From the NCBI RefSeq assembly GCF_001425265.1, contig NZ_LMEC01000011.1, forward strand, positions 311,585 through 375,584: DNA of 64,000 nt. Reading direction: 5' to 3'. This document shows, piece by piece, positions 8,728 to 19,658 of this stretch. A model generated the notes under the pieces. The model did not search any database, had not been told where the DNA came from, and was given only the letters and a program-made list of their open reading frames with translations. Both the position numbers and the translations under genes were made by a program. This DNA comes from Massilia sp. Root418. Its GTDB lineage: Bacteria > Pseudomonadota > Gammaproteobacteria > Burkholderiales > Burkholderiaceae_D. Position 1 is the first letter of the stretch. Each line of letters opens with the position of its first letter.

Positions 8728-11421
8728 TCATCGCTGCGTCCTGGCGGTGTCGCCGCCGCTGCTGTCCACTGGCTGGGCGGGCGTGACGGCGGTGACCGGC
8801 GTTACCGGGCGGATGCGATCGGCGGCGGGCGGCTGGCCGGCGGGACGGGCGCCGGCGGCGGCAGCGATGTTGGCGGAGTTATAGGCGGCGATGGCGGCGG
8901 CCAGTGCGGGGTCGGCGGCGTTGGGGGGCGGCTGGCGGTTGGCTTCGCGCGCGGCGTCGGCGCGCTGGGCTTCGGCGGCCTGCACGGCGGCTTGGGCGGC
9001 GGCGTCGGCCGCGTCGGCGGCGGCTGCGGCGTCGGCGGCCGACGCGGCGGCAGCGGCGGCGGTGCCGGACAGGGTGCTGGCCGAGGCGACGGCGGCGTTG
9101 CGCGCGGCTTGCTGTTCGGCGGCGACGCGCTGTTCGGCGGCCAGGCGCTGGTCTGCTACCTGGCGCTGGTCGGCGATGCGCTGGTCTGCAACGCGCTGGC
9201 TGTCCGCCAGCCGCAGGTCGGCGGCACGCTGCTCGGCGGCGCGCTGGGCGGCTGGGGTGTTTAGGTTGTTGGGGTCGTCGGGGTTGTTGGCTTGCCGGGC
9301 GGCGCGCAGTTGCTGCTGGCGGTCGGCTTCGCGCTGGGCGTCAATGCGCTGGGTTTCCGTGCGCTGGTCTTGGGCGCGCTGGGTTTCCATGCGCTGGGCA
9401 TCAATGCGCTGGGCCGCCTCCTGCTGCTCGGCGGCACGCAACTCGGCGGCACGCTGGCCGGTCGACCGTTCAGCGGTCACGCGCAGGTCCGCAGTGCGCT
9501 GGGCGGCCAGACGCAGGTCGGCCGCGCGCTGCTCGGCAAGCCGCAACTCGTCCACCTGCCGGTCAGCCAGGCGCTGCTCGGTGGCCTGCTCGTCGGCCCG
9601 TTGGCCAGCAAGGCGCTGCTCGGCGGTTCGCTGCGCGATGAGGCGCTGGTCAGCGGTGCGCTGCTCGGTGACGCGCTGCTCGTCGGCCTGCTGGTCGGCC
9701 AGGCGCTGCTCGGCGGTTCGCTGCGCGGTGAGGCGCTGGTCAGCGGTGCGCTGCTCGGTGACGCGCTGCTCGTCGGCTTGCTGGTCGGCCAGGCGCTGCT
9801 CGGCAGTACGCTGGGCCGTGAGGCGCTGGTCGGCGGTGCGCTGTTCGGCGACGCGCTGCTCGTCGGCTTGCTGGTCGGCAAGGCGCTGCTCGGCGGTTCG
9901 CTGCGCGGTGAGGCGCTGATCAGCGATGCGCTGTTCGTTGATGCGCTGGTCGTCGGCCTGCTGGTCGGCCAGGCGCTGCTCGGCGGTTCGCTGGGCTGTG
10001 AGGCGCTGATCTGCGGTGCGTTGCTCGGTGACGCGCTGTTCGTCGGCCTGCTGGTCGGCCAGGCGCTGCTCGGCGGTACGCTGGGCTGTGAGGCGCTGAT
10101 CTGCGGTGCGCTGCTCGGTGACGCGCTGCTCGTCGGCCTGCTGGTCGGCCAGGCGCTGCTCGGCGGTTCGCTGCGCGGTGAGCCGCTGGTCAGCGGTGCG
10201 CTGCTCGTTGATGCGCTGCTCGTCGGCCTGTTGGTCGGCCAGGCGTTGCTCGGCGGTTCGCTGGGCGGTGAGGCGCTGGTCAGCGGCGCGCTGCTCGGTG
10301 ATGCGTTGGTCGTCGGCCTGCTGGTCGGCGAGGCGCTGGTCGGCCAGGCGCTGCTCGGCAGTGGTTTGGGTCACCCGGGCTTCGAGCGCCTGGCGGGTGG
10401 CGAGGGCGTCGGCTTGCTGGCGCTGGACCTCGATGCGTTCGTTCTCCAGCCGGTCGGCCAGGATGGCCTGGGCAGTCGCGTCCTGGCGCTGGGCGGCCAG
10501 GCGCTCATTCTCCAGCCGGTCCGCCAGCGCCGTGGCCGCGAGGTCCTGCTCGCGCGTGCTGTTGAGCTGGCGTTCCTCTGCCGCACGGTTGGCCGCAAGG
10601 CGTTCGGCCTGCGTCTCTGCCAGCACATTGTCCGCCTGCTCGGCGAGCGCCTGGCGCGCCACGTCAAGCTGCTGCTGGCGCAGGATGTCGGCCTGCGTCA
10701 GCGCGGGCGCACTTTCAATGATGGCGTTGCGCAGCGCCTGGTCGGACAGCTGGAGCTGCGAGGCCGTGGTTTCCTCCTGCAGCGCCTCCGGCAAGACCTC
10801 TTCCAGCGGCGTATTGGCGCTGACCTGGCGCGCAAGGGCGTTGCCCAGGGTGCTGAACTCGTCGGTGGTTCGCGTCAGCAGGTCCAGCGTGCCCTCGCGG
10901 TCGATCTGGAACGCCGCCTCCAGCAGGCGCGGATTCAGGTTCAGTATGTCGCTGGCCGATTCCGGCGCCAGCGGGTCCAGCGTCAGGCCGATGTCCGCCA
11001 GCGTGCGCGCGGCCAGCTGCGACGCCGGCAGCCCGGCCGCGCCCTGCTGGCGCAGCGTGTCGGCCAGCCGCTCGGCGAGCGTGCGGCTGCCGTCGTCGCT
11101 GGTCAGCAGCGGGGTGAGGTCGGCGGAGGCCGGCGGCAGCTGGTTGAAGGACTGCCGCAGCGCGTCCGCCGCGCTGTTCAGCAGCTGCAGCTGGGTCTCG
11201 CCCGGCGCCGGCGTATCCGGCGCGCCTTGCAGCTCCTGCAGCTGCCTGCGCGTGAGCGCCACCGTGGACAGGAACTGCGCCAGATCGGAAAACTCGACAG
11301 TGGCCGCTGCGCTCAGCACGGCCGGCGCCACGGCTGCGGCTTCGCCGGCCGCCGGCGCACCGATGGGCTGGACGGGCGGAATGGCTGCGGCATCGGCCGC
11401 ATTGGAGATCGGAGGCAGCAT
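8728..11421 (-). CDS. Large repeat protein of unknown function (897 aa)
   Basis: Not assigned to a family. Residues 1-300 are mixed, Ala/Leu/Gln-rich and without signal peptide or membrane segment. Residues about 353-613 hold seven complete 30-residue repeats (from residue 389 on), each made of three ten-residue blocks with the pattern xA[DE]QR[LVI]xxQ[QR]. Residues 613-760 continue as degenerate Q/R/D repeats. An alanine-rich stretch (about 775-820) and a Pro-rich tail follow. The repeat region should form a long charged helix or coiled coil. This strand is chosen because its composition is that of a soluble helical protein, while the antisense frames look like artefacts of the repeat. The ATG at 11421 follows AAGGTGAT. 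There is no informative neighbour. Confidence 0.75.
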   Translation of the reverse strand: MLPPISNAADAAAIPPVQPIGAPAAGEAAAVAPAVLSAAATVEFSDLAQFLSTVALTRRQLQELQGAPDTPAPGETQLQLLNSAADALRQSFNQLPPASADLTPLLTSDDGSRTLAERLADTLRQQGAAGLPASQLAARTLADIGLTLDPLAPESASDILNLNPRLLEAAFQIDREGTLDLLTRTTDEFSTLGNALARQVSANTPLEEVLPEALQEETTASQLQLSDQALRNAIIESAPALTQADILRQQQLDVARQALAEQADNVLAETQAERLAANRAAEERQLNSTREQDLAATALADRLENERLAAQRQDATAQAILADRLENERIEVQRQQADALATRQALEARVTQTTAEQRLADQRLADQQADDQRITEQRAADQRLTAQRTAEQRLADQQADEQRINEQRTADQRLTAQRTAEQRLADQQADEQRVTEQRTADQRLTAQRTAEQRLADQQADEQRVTEQRTADQRLTAQRTAEQRLADQQADDQRINEQRIADQRLTAQRTAEQRLADQQADEQRVAEQRTADQRLTAQRTAEQRLADQQADEQRVTEQRTADQRLTAQRTAEQRLADQQADEQRVTEQRTADQRLIAQRTAEQRLAGQRADEQATEQRLADRQVDELRLAEQRAADLRLAAQRTADLRVTAERSTGQRAAELRAAEQQEAAQRIDAQRMETQRAQDQRTETQRIDAQREADRQQQLRAARQANNPDDPNNLNTPAAQRAAEQRAADLRLADSQRVADQRIADQRQVADQRLAAEQRVAAEQQAARNAAVASASTLSGTAAAAAASAADAAAAADAADAAAQAAVQAAEAQRADAAREANRQPPPNAADPALAAAIAAYNSANIAAAAGARPAGQPPAADRIRPVTPVTAVTPAQPVDSSGGDTARTQR
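9583..10365. repeat. 90-bp in-frame tandem repeat array
   Basis: About eight near-identical 90-bp units within the repeat-protein gene, each coding 30 residues and itself divisible into three 30-bp (ten-residue) subunits. Full units start at residues 389, 419, 449, 479, 509, 539 and 569; flanking copies are degenerate or carry a six-residue insertion. Because the period is a multiple of three, stop codons are absent in several antisense frames too. Copy number is likely to vary between strains. Confidence 0.9.
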
Positions 11422-11509
11422 GGCATCACCTTGCGGACAGTTGGTCCCGCGAGAATGCGCCCTTGCGCCGCCCCCGTCTGTGGGCTGGCGAACACAAGGG
11501 CGGCTTGCC

Positions 11510-13900
11510 TCAGCTCACCATCAGTTTCACCGATTTCAACTCCACGCTGTTCGGCCCCGCGTGGATGGTGAACGAGCCCGGTTCCACCACGCGCTTCATG
11601 TCGGTATTGAAGAACCACAGGTCGGACGGCTTGATGTCGAAGGTGAGCGTGCGCGATTCGCCCGGCGCCAGGGTCACGCGCTGGAAGGCCTTGAGCTCCA
11701 GCACGGGACGGGTGACGGAACTGACGTCGTCGCGGATGTAGATCTGCACCACCTCGTCGCCCAGCAGCGCGCCGGTGTTGCGCACGTCCACCGTCACCTG
11801 GGTGGACTCGCCCACGCGGATGGCGGCCTTGGCCAGGCGCGGCTCCGAGATCGCAAACGTGGTGTAGCTCAGGCCAAAACCGAACGGATACAGCGGCTTG
11901 GTCGAACCGTCGATATAGCCGCGCCGCGCGGAAGGCTTGTGGTTGTAGAAGATGGGCAGCTGGCCCACGCTGCGCGCAATCGACACCGGCAGCTTGCCGC
12001 CCGGCGTGGCACGCCCGAACAGCAGGTCCGCCGCCGCGTGGCCGGTTTCCTGGCCCAGATACCAGCCCTCGATCAGCGCCGGCGCGCGCTCGGCCAGCAG
12101 GTTCACCGACAGCGGGCGTCCGTTCAGCAGGAACACCACGGTGGGCTTGCCGAGGTCGAAGACGGCTTTCGCCAGCTCGTTCTGCATGCCCAGCATGTCC
12201 AGCGTTTCGCGGTCGCCCAGGTGGGTGTCGGCCCACGCTTCGCGGCTGGTCTGCTCGTTGTCGCCCAGGACCATGATGATGGTGTCGGCCGTCTTCGCCG
12301 CTTCCAGCGCGTCCGCGATTAGCCTGGCGTTCTTCTCTTTCGGCGTGAAGACGATTTCGTCCGCGCCCCACACGCGGCTCTCGGTGATGCGCACGCCCTC
12401 CGACCAGGCCAGCTCGAAACCGTGCTTCTCGCTCTCCGCCTTCAAGCCCTCGTAGATGGACACCACGTGGCGCGGCACGTCCGAGTAACCGCCGATGGGC
12501 GTGTCCTTGGCGTGGGTGCCCAGCAGCAGTACCTTGCCCACCTTTTTCGGGTCCAGCGGCAGGATGCCCTTGTCGTTCTTCAGGAGCACGGCCGAGCGGC
12601 ACGCGGCCTCGCGCGCCAGCGCCACGGCGTCCGGCGTGGCGGTCAGCCTGTCGGCGGCATCCGCGTCCACATAGGGCTGCTCGAACAGGCCGGCCTGGAA
12701 CTTCAACGTCAGGATGCGCGCCACCATGGCGTCGATCTCGGCCACCGACACGCGCTTTTCCTTCACCAGCGCGGCCAGTTCCTTGTAGCCGAAGCCGTCC
12801 GGCGTTTCAATGTCCACCCCGGCCTTGACCGCGCGCAGCGCCGCCTCCTTCGCGTTGGCCGCCAGCTTGTGGCGCGTGATCAGCTCCTTGATGCCGAAGT
12901 AGTCCGACACCATCAGCCCCTTGAAGCCCCACTCCTCGCGCGTGACTTTGTGCAGCAGCCAGCGGTTGGCGTGCGAAGGCACGCCGCCGATCTCGTTATA
13001 CGAAGGCATGATGGCGGCCACATTGGTCTCCTTCACGATCTTCTCGAACGGTGGGAAGAACTCCTCGCGCAGGGTGCGTTCGGTCACTTCGGCCGGGCCG
13101 ATGTTGGTGCCGCTTTCCGGCTGGCCGTGGCCAGTCATGTGCTTGAGGGTGGTGTAGACCTTGTCCCTGGCCAGCTGCTTGCTCTCGCCCTGGAAACCCA
13201 GCACGGCAGCCTTGCCGATTTCGCCGGCCAGGTGAGGGTCTTCGCCGTAGGTTTCCTCGATACGGCCCCAGCGCGGTTCGCGCGCCACGTCCACCACCGG
13301 CGCCAGCGCAAAGTTCGAGCCGCGCGCGCGCATCTCGCGCGCCGCTACGGCGTAGACCTTGCGCACCATGTCCGGGTCGAAGGACGACGCCAGCGCAATC
13401 GACTGCGGGAAGCTGGTGGCGTCGCGCGCGGCGTAGCCGTGCAGCGCTTCCTCGTGCGTGAACATGGGGATGCCGAGGCGGGTCTGTTCCATGGCCCACT
13501 TTTGGGCCGCGTTCACATAGCTTGCCGTTTCCAGCGCGTTGCGGTTCACGCGGCGGCCGCTGTCGCCGGCCGCGCCGCCGGGAGCGGCCTGGCCCTGGCG
13601 GTCCGACGGGCGGCCCAGCATGCCGATGCCGTGCGGGTGCAGCTGGCTGGCCTTCTCGGGCGAGAAGTTGCCGGCCGCGTCTTCGATCTTTTTCTTGTCC
13701 TGCCAGACGCACTGCATCTGCTCGATCTTCTCTTCCAGCGTCATGCGGCCCAGCAGGTCCTGCACGCGCCTGGCCACCGGCGCGGACGGGTTTTTGTAGA
13801 GTGGCGTTGCGGCGGCGGCGAGGGCCATGGGCGCCTGAAAGGCGGCCAGGCCCGCCAGGCTTCCTGCGGTGGACAGGAATTGCCTGCGGTTTTTGCTCAT
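11510..13900 (-). CDS. Glycoside hydrolase family 3, beta-glucosidase/beta-xylosidase
   Basis: A 796-residue exported GH3 enzyme of the BglX type. A possible Tat signal (NRRQFLSTAGSLAGLAAF) leads. The (alpha/beta)8 domain contains EALHG (about 151), KHMTGHG (253-259) and the nucleophile motif LMVSDYFG with D333; the alpha/beta sandwich and a C-terminal fibronectin-III-like domain follow. It would release terminal xylose or glucose from oligosaccharides in the periplasm. It is the last gene of the xylose transport group, 25 bases after xylH, with GGAGA before ATG 13900. The context favours beta-xylosidase, but GH3 specificity cannot be read reliably from sequence. Confidence 0.93.
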   Translation of the reverse strand: MSKNRRQFLSTAGSLAGLAAFQAPMALAAAATPLYKNPSAPVARRVQDLLGRMTLEEKIEQMQCVWQDKKKIEDAAGNFSPEKASQLHPHGIGMLGRPSDRQGQAAPGGAAGDSGRRVNRNALETASYVNAAQKWAMEQTRLGIPMFTHEEALHGYAARDATSFPQSIALASSFDPDMVRKVYAVAAREMRARGSNFALAPVVDVAREPRWGRIEETYGEDPHLAGEIGKAAVLGFQGESKQLARDKVYTTLKHMTGHGQPESGTNIGPAEVTERTLREEFFPPFEKIVKETNVAAIMPSYNEIGGVPSHANRWLLHKVTREEWGFKGLMVSDYFGIKELITRHKLAANAKEAALRAVKAGVDIETPDGFGYKELAALVKEKRVSVAEIDAMVARILTLKFQAGLFEQPYVDADAADRLTATPDAVALAREAACRSAVLLKNDKGILPLDPKKVGKVLLLGTHAKDTPIGGYSDVPRHVVSIYEGLKAESEKHGFELAWSEGVRITESRVWGADEIVFTPKEKNARLIADALEAAKTADTIIMVLGDNEQTSREAWADTHLGDRETLDMLGMQNELAKAVFDLGKPTVVFLLNGRPLSVNLLAERAPALIEGWYLGQETGHAAADLLFGRATPGGKLPVSIARSVGQLPIFYNHKPSARRGYIDGSTKPLYPFGFGLSYTTFAISEPRLAKAAIRVGESTQVTVDVRNTGALLGDEVVQIYIRDDVSSVTRPVLELKAFQRVTLAPGESRTLTFDIKPSDLWFFNTDMKRVVEPGSFTIHAGPNSVELKSVKLMVS

Positions 13901-13925
13901 TGCGTTGTCTCCGTTGTGTTTATTC

Positions 13926-15059
13926 TTATCGCTTGGCCGAGCGCGTGCTTACGTCGATCCACACGGCCAGCGTGAGGATGAAGCCCTTGACGATCATCTG
14001 CCAGTAGGTGTCCACGTCCAGCATGGACATGCCGTTATCCAGGCTGGCCATCACCAGCGCGCCGATCAGCGCGCCGTACACGGTGCCGGAGCCGCCGCGC
14101 ATGGAGGTGCCGCCGATGAAGCACGCCGCGATCGCATCCAGCTCGCCCGCGGTGCCGGCCGATGGCGAGCCCGCCGCCAGGCGCGCGGTGTTGATCACGC
14201 CGGCCAGGGCGCACATCAGGCCCATAATGCCGAAGATCCATAGCTTCACGGCTTTCACGTTGATGCCGGACAGGCGCGTCGCCTCCATATTGCTGCCCAC
14301 CGCGTAGACGCGGCGGCCGAACACGGTCTGCGTGGTCATGTAGGTGAAGATGCCCAGCAGCGCGAGCAGGAGCAGCACCGGCAGCGGAATACCTTCATAG
14401 GAATTGAGCGTGACCACGAAGGCCGCCACGATGGCGCCGATGGCGATCACCTTGGCCGCGTCGCGCCACATCGGCGCCGCTTCCAGGCCGTGTTCCGCGC
14501 GGCTGCGGCGCTGCTGCCAGGTGAGCGCCACGGCGATGGCGAACAGCGCCACGCCGAGCAGGATGCCGAGCTGCGGCGGCAGGTAGCCCTGGCCGAGGTA
14601 GACCAGGTCGTCCGATACCGGCGCCACGGTGGTACCGCCGGTCACGCCCAGTACGATGCCGCGGTAGGCCAGCATGCCGCCCAGGCCGACAATGAAGGAG
14701 GGGATGCTCAGGTAGGCGGTGAGGTAGCCGTTGAACAGGCCGACCAGCAGGCCGAACGCCAGCACCAGCATCAGGTTGAGGGGCAGGGACAGGTGGTGCG
14801 TGACGTCCAGCACGGCGGCCACGCCGCCCAGGAGGCCAAGCAGCGAGCCCACCGAGAGGTCGATTTCGCCGGCGATGATCACCAGCGACATGCCGCAGGC
14901 GACGATGCCGGTAATGGCCATCTGGCGCATCAGGTTGGAGAGGTTGCGCGGCGAGATGAAGCCGCCGTCGGTCTTCATGCTGAAGAAGCCCCAGATCAGC
15001 GCGATGGCGATCAGCAGGGCCAGCATTTTGTATTGCGTGAATAGTTTTTTGATGTTCAT
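13926..15059 (-). CDS. xylH: Xylose ABC transporter permease XylH
   Basis: Inner-membrane permease of 377 residues with about ten hydrophobic segments. It has the family signatures GEIDLSVGSLLGL, the VGSNMEATRLSGI loop that contacts the ATPase, and IGGTSMRGGSGTVYGALIGALV. It belongs to the RbsC/XylH family and forms the channel through which XylF-bound sugar passes, driven by XylG. It stands between xylG and the GH3 gene. A REP-like pair (15093-15178) separates it from xylG, so message stability of this part may differ. The ribosome binding site (AGAGA) is weak. Confidence 0.92.
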   Translation of the reverse strand: MNIKKLFTQYKMLALLIAIALIWGFFSMKTDGGFISPRNLSNLMRQMAITGIVACGMSLVIIAGEIDLSVGSLLGLLGGVAAVLDVTHHLSLPLNLMLVLAFGLLVGLFNGYLTAYLSIPSFIVGLGGMLAYRGIVLGVTGGTTVAPVSDDLVYLGQGYLPPQLGILLGVALFAIAVALTWQQRRSRAEHGLEAAPMWRDAAKVIAIGAIVAAFVVTLNSYEGIPLPVLLLLALLGIFTYMTTQTVFGRRVYAVGSNMEATRLSGINVKAVKLWIFGIMGLMCALAGVINTARLAAGSPSAGTAGELDAIAACFIGGTSMRGGSGTVYGALIGALVMASLDNGMSMLDVDTYWQMIVKGFILTLAVWIDVSTRSAKR

Positions 15060-15092
15060 GGTTGTCTCTTGTTTTCTTGGCGGACCTGGCTT

Positions 15093-15178
15093 GGCGGGTT
15101 ACGCGCTGCGCGCTAACCCGCCCTACGGGTAGCGGATGGGTTTCACGTAGGGCGGGTTAGGCGGAGCCGTAACCCGCC
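15093..15178. repeat. REP-like pair between xylG and xylH
   Basis: Units 15093-15127 (GGCGGGTTACG...TAACCCGCCCTACG) and 15146-15178 (CGTAGGGCGGGTTA...CGTAACCCGCC) in inverted orientation. They lie inside an operon, between co-directional genes, and fill the 126-base gap. This position is typical for elements that act on mRNA processing or partial termination. Confidence 0.8.
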
Positions 15179-15185
15179 ATGCCCG

Positions 15186-16709
<1,524 letters not shown>

Positions 16710-16725
16710 GCTGGGTCGCCGCCGG

Positions 16726-17736
16726 TCAGTTGGTGGACAGTTGGGCCTTGGTGTAGAAGCCGTCGTCAACCAGCACGTTGACGTTGGCCTTGGTCAGCGG
16801 GATAGGCTTGAGCAGGATGGTGTCCACCTTCTTCATGCCGTTTTCGTACACCGCGTTGTAGGCCGGCTTCTCGTTGCGCACCAGCTGCACGGCCAGCTTG
16901 GCTGCTTCGGAGGCGATCAGCTTGAGCGGCTTGTAGACCGTCATGGCCTGGGTGCCGGAGATCACGCGCTTGACGGCCGCCAGGTCGGCGTCCTGGCCGG
17001 ACACCGGCACTTTGCCGCCCAGCTTCTGCGCGGTCAGCGCCTGGATGGCGCCGCCGGCGGTGCCGTCGTTGGAGGCCACGATGGCGTCGATCTTGTTGCC
17101 GTTGGCGGTCAGCGCGTTTTCCACGATGGTCATCGCTTCGGCCGCGCTCCAGTCCTTCACCCACTGCTTGCCGACGATCTTGATGTCGCCCTTGTCCACC
17201 AGCGGCTGCAGCACTTTCATCTGGCCTTCGCGCAGCATCTTGGCGTTGTTGTCGGTGGGCGCGCCGCCCAGCAGGTAGTAGTTGCCCTTCGGTTTGAGCT
17301 TGGTCACGGCGTCGGCCTGCAGCTCGCCGACTTTCACGTTGTCGAAGGAGATGTAGGCGTCGATGTCGGAGTTCAGGATCAGGCGGTCGTAGGAAACCAC
17401 TTTGATCTTGGCCTTCTTGGCCTCGCGGATGGCGTTGTTGAGCACCGTGGCGTTGTAGGGGACGATGACCAGCACGTCCACGCCGCGCGAGATCAGGTTT
17501 TCGATCTGGGCGATCTGGCGCTGCTCGCTGGCGTCGGCCGACTGGACGAACACCTTGGCGCCCAGCTTTTCGGCTTCGGCGTTGAAGAAGTCGCGGTCGC
17601 GGGTCCAGCGCTCCACGCGCAGGTCGTCGATCGAGAAGCCGATTTTCGGGTTCTTGGCGTCGGCGTGCGCGAAGCCGCTGGACAGGGCCATGACTGCGCC
17701 CGCGATTGCTGCTACTGCTTTCAGTTTGGTGTTCAT
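16726..17736 (-). CDS. xylF: D-xylose-binding periplasmic protein XylF
   Basis: A 336-residue periplasmic binding protein with a signal peptide (about 1-26, ending FAHA) and the XylF pattern: [45 protein letters not shown] and [14 protein letters not shown]. It binds D-xylose and hands it to XylGH. AGGAGA stands before the ATG at 17736. In transcription order it follows the sugar-acid dehydratase gene across a 155-base gap holding a REP-like pair and a short tandem repeat. No separate promoter was recognised, so it is probably read from the gudD promoter or from a weak internal one. Confidence 0.95.
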   Translation of the reverse strand: MNTKLKAVAAIAGAVMALSSGFAHADAKNPKIGFSIDDLRVERWTRDRDFFNAEAEKLGAKVFVQSADASEQRQIAQIENLISRGVDVLVIVPYNATVLNNAIREAKKAKIKVVSYDRLILNSDIDAYISFDNVKVGELQADAVTKLKPKGNYYLLGGAPTDNNAKMLREGQMKVLQPLVDKGDIKIVGKQWVKDWSAAEAMTIVENALTANGNKIDAIVASNDGTAGGAIQALTAQKLGGKVPVSGQDADLAAVKRVISGTQAMTVYKPLKLIASEAAKLAVQLVRNEKPAYNAVYENGMKKVDTILLKPIPLTKANVNVLVDDGFYTKAQLSTN

Positions 17737-17766
17737 CTAAGGTCTCCTAAGGTAGGTTATGCGCTT

Positions 17767-17882
17767 GGCGGGTTACGCGGGCCTTGCCCGCTAACCCGCC
17801 CTACGTCTATTTTTTTACATCGGTACATCGGTGCATCGGTGCATCGTAGGGCGGGTTAGCGCCGCCAGGCGCGTAACCCGCC
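17767..17882. repeat. REP-like pair with an 8-bp tandem repeat between the units
   Basis: REP-like units at 17767-17805 and 17845-17882 in inverted orientation enclose four copies of T[AG]CATCGG (17816-17846, the last one incomplete) after a T-run. The whole gap between the dehydratase gene and xylF is occupied by this composite element. Confidence 0.8.
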
Positions 17883-17890
17883 GGAGCCGC

Positions 17891-19657
17891 CTAGTGGTTA
17901 TGGCGCGGCATGGTGTCCGCTACGCCACGGTACTTCACCGCCAGCTCCATGCAGGCGCCGTCGTGCATCTGGCCCACCGTGGAGCGGTACAGTTCCTGCC
18001 ACGGCGTCTGGCTTGGCGGCACCGCCGGTATGCCTTCCGCCTTGCGCGCCGCCAGCACTTCTTCCGTGATGAGCATATCGCAGCTGCCGGTGTTCAGGTC
18101 GATGCGGATGGTGTCTCCGGTGCGCACATAGGCCAGTCCGCCGCCCACCGCGCTTTCCGGCGACGCGTTCAAAATGGACGGGCTGTCCGAGGTGCCGGAC
18201 TGGCGGCCGTCGCCCAGGGTCGGCAGGTTCAGGATGCCGCGTTTGATCAGCGCATCCGGCGGTTGCATGTTCACCACCTCGGCCGAACCGGGCCAGCCCA
18301 CCGGGCCGGCGCCGCGTATCACCAGGATGCAGTTCTCGTCGATGTTGAGCGACGGGTCGTTGATGCGGTTGTGGTAGTCGGTGGAACCGTCGAACACCAC
18401 GGCGCGGCACTCGAACACGTTCTCCGCGCCGGCGCGTTCCAGGTAGCGGGCGCGGAAGTCCGGCGAGATCACGCAGGTCTTCATGATGGCGAAGTCGAAC
18501 AGGTTGCCCTTCAGGACAAAGAAGCCGGCCTTGGTTTTCAGCGGCTGGTCGAACGGCGTGATCATTTCGCGGTCGTTCGATTCCCGGCCCTGCAGGTTCT
18601 CCGCCATGGTCTTGCCGGTGACGGTGGGCCGCTGCGAGCGCAGCTTGCCCTTCTGTTCCAGCTCCCACATGATGGCGGGCACGCCGCCGGCGCGGTGGAA
18701 ACGCTCGCCCAGGTATTTGCCGGACGGCTGCATGTTCAGCAGCAGCGGCACGTCGTGGCCGTATTCCATCCAGTCCGATTCGCGCAGCTCCACGCCGGCA
18801 TGGCGCGCCATGGCGACAATGTGCTGCTGCGCATTGGTGGAGCCGCCGATGGCGGCGTTGACCACGATGGCGTCCAGGAAGGCTTCGCGCGACAGGATGC
18901 TGGAAGGGCGGATGTCCTGCTTGGCCAGCTCCACGATGCGGCGCCCGGTTTCATAGGCCATCTGGCCGCGCTCGCGGTACGGCGCCGGAATGGCCGAGCA
19001 GCCGGTGAGCGACATGCCCAGCGCTTCGGCGATGGCGTTCATGGTGGAGGCGGTGCCCATGGTGTTGCAGTGGCCCGCCGACGGCGCGGACGCGGCGCCG
19101 ATCTGCAGGAATTTTTCGTTGTCGATCTCGCCCGCAGCCAGGCGGCGGCGCGCTTTCCAGATGGCCGAGCCCGAGCCTACCAGCTCGCCGTCCAGCCAGC
19201 CGTCCAGCATCGGCCCGCCCGACAGCACGATGGCGGGGATGTCCACCGTGGCGGCGGCCATGATCTGGGCCGGGGTGGTCTTGTCGCAGCCGGTGGTGAG
19301 CACCACCGCGTCGATCGGGTAGCCGTGCAGGATCTCCACCAGGCCCATATAGGCCAGGTTGCGGTCGATGGCGGCGGTGGGGCGGCGGCAGTTTTCAAAG
19401 ATCGGGTGCAGCGGAAATTCCATGGCGATGCCGCCCGCGTCGCGGATGCCGTCGCGCACGCGCTTGGCCAGTTCCAGGTGGATGCGGTTGCACGGGCTGA
19501 TGTCGCTGCCCGACTGCGCGATGCCGATGATCGGACGGCCGCTGCGCAGTTCTTCCGGCGTGATGCCGTAGTTCATGAAGCGCTCCAGGTACAGCGCGGT
19601 CATGTCGATATGGTCTGGATTGTCGAACCAGTCTTGCGAGCGATAGCGGCGGGTCAT
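17891..19657 (-). CDS. xylD: IlvD/Edd family sugar-acid dehydratase, probable D-xylonate dehydratase
   Basis: A 588-residue iron-sulfur dehydratase. Three cysteines expected to hold the cluster are visible in SDISPCNRIHLE, TTGCDKTTPA and SAGHCNTMGTA. It would convert D-xylonate (or L-arabonate/D-gluconate) to the 2-keto-3-deoxy acid. The start is placed at 19657 (MTRRYRSQDW) with AAGGAA upstream; the frame runs 22 codons further but without support. The lactonase gene ends one base before this ATG (TAACATG), so the two are translationally linked. The context with SDR, lactonase and FAH-type dehydratase supports the xylonate role; specificity within IlvD/Edd is inferred. Confidence 0.9.
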   Translation of the reverse strand: MTRRYRSQDWFDNPDHIDMTALYLERFMNYGITPEELRSGRPIIGIAQSGSDISPCNRIHLELAKRVRDGIRDAGGIAMEFPLHPIFENCRRPTAAIDRNLAYMGLVEILHGYPIDAVVLTTGCDKTTPAQIMAAATVDIPAIVLSGGPMLDGWLDGELVGSGSAIWKARRRLAAGEIDNEKFLQIGAASAPSAGHCNTMGTASTMNAIAEALGMSLTGCSAIPAPYRERGQMAYETGRRIVELAKQDIRPSSILSREAFLDAIVVNAAIGGSTNAQQHIVAMARHAGVELRESDWMEYGHDVPLLLNMQPSGKYLGERFHRAGGVPAIMWELEQKGKLRSQRPTVTGKTMAENLQGRESNDREMITPFDQPLKTKAGFFVLKGNLFDFAIMKTCVISPDFRARYLERAGAENVFECRAVVFDGSTDYHNRINDPSLNIDENCILVIRGAGPVGWPGSAEVVNMQPPDALIKRGILNLPTLGDGRQSGTSDSPSILNASPESAVGGGLAYVRTGDTIRIDLNTGSCDMLITEEVLAARKAEGIPAVPPSQTPWQELYRSTVGQMHDGACMELAVKYRGVADTMPRHNH

Positions 19658-19658
19658 G

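Noticed and set aside
9583..10365. CRISPR or minisatellite independent of coding.
   Set aside because: The 90-bp units keep the reading frame and a clear amino-acid pattern, so the array is part of a gene.
9292..11571. A 759-codon plus-strand open frame opposite the repeat-protein gene, and a further 738-codon frame at 10106-12322.
   Set aside because: They arise because the 90-bp repeat has a period divisible by three and the region is GC-rich, so stop codons are absent on both strands. The predicted proteins have an unnatural Gly/Leu/Ala or Arg/Ser/Cys composition and the frames run on over the GH3 gene.
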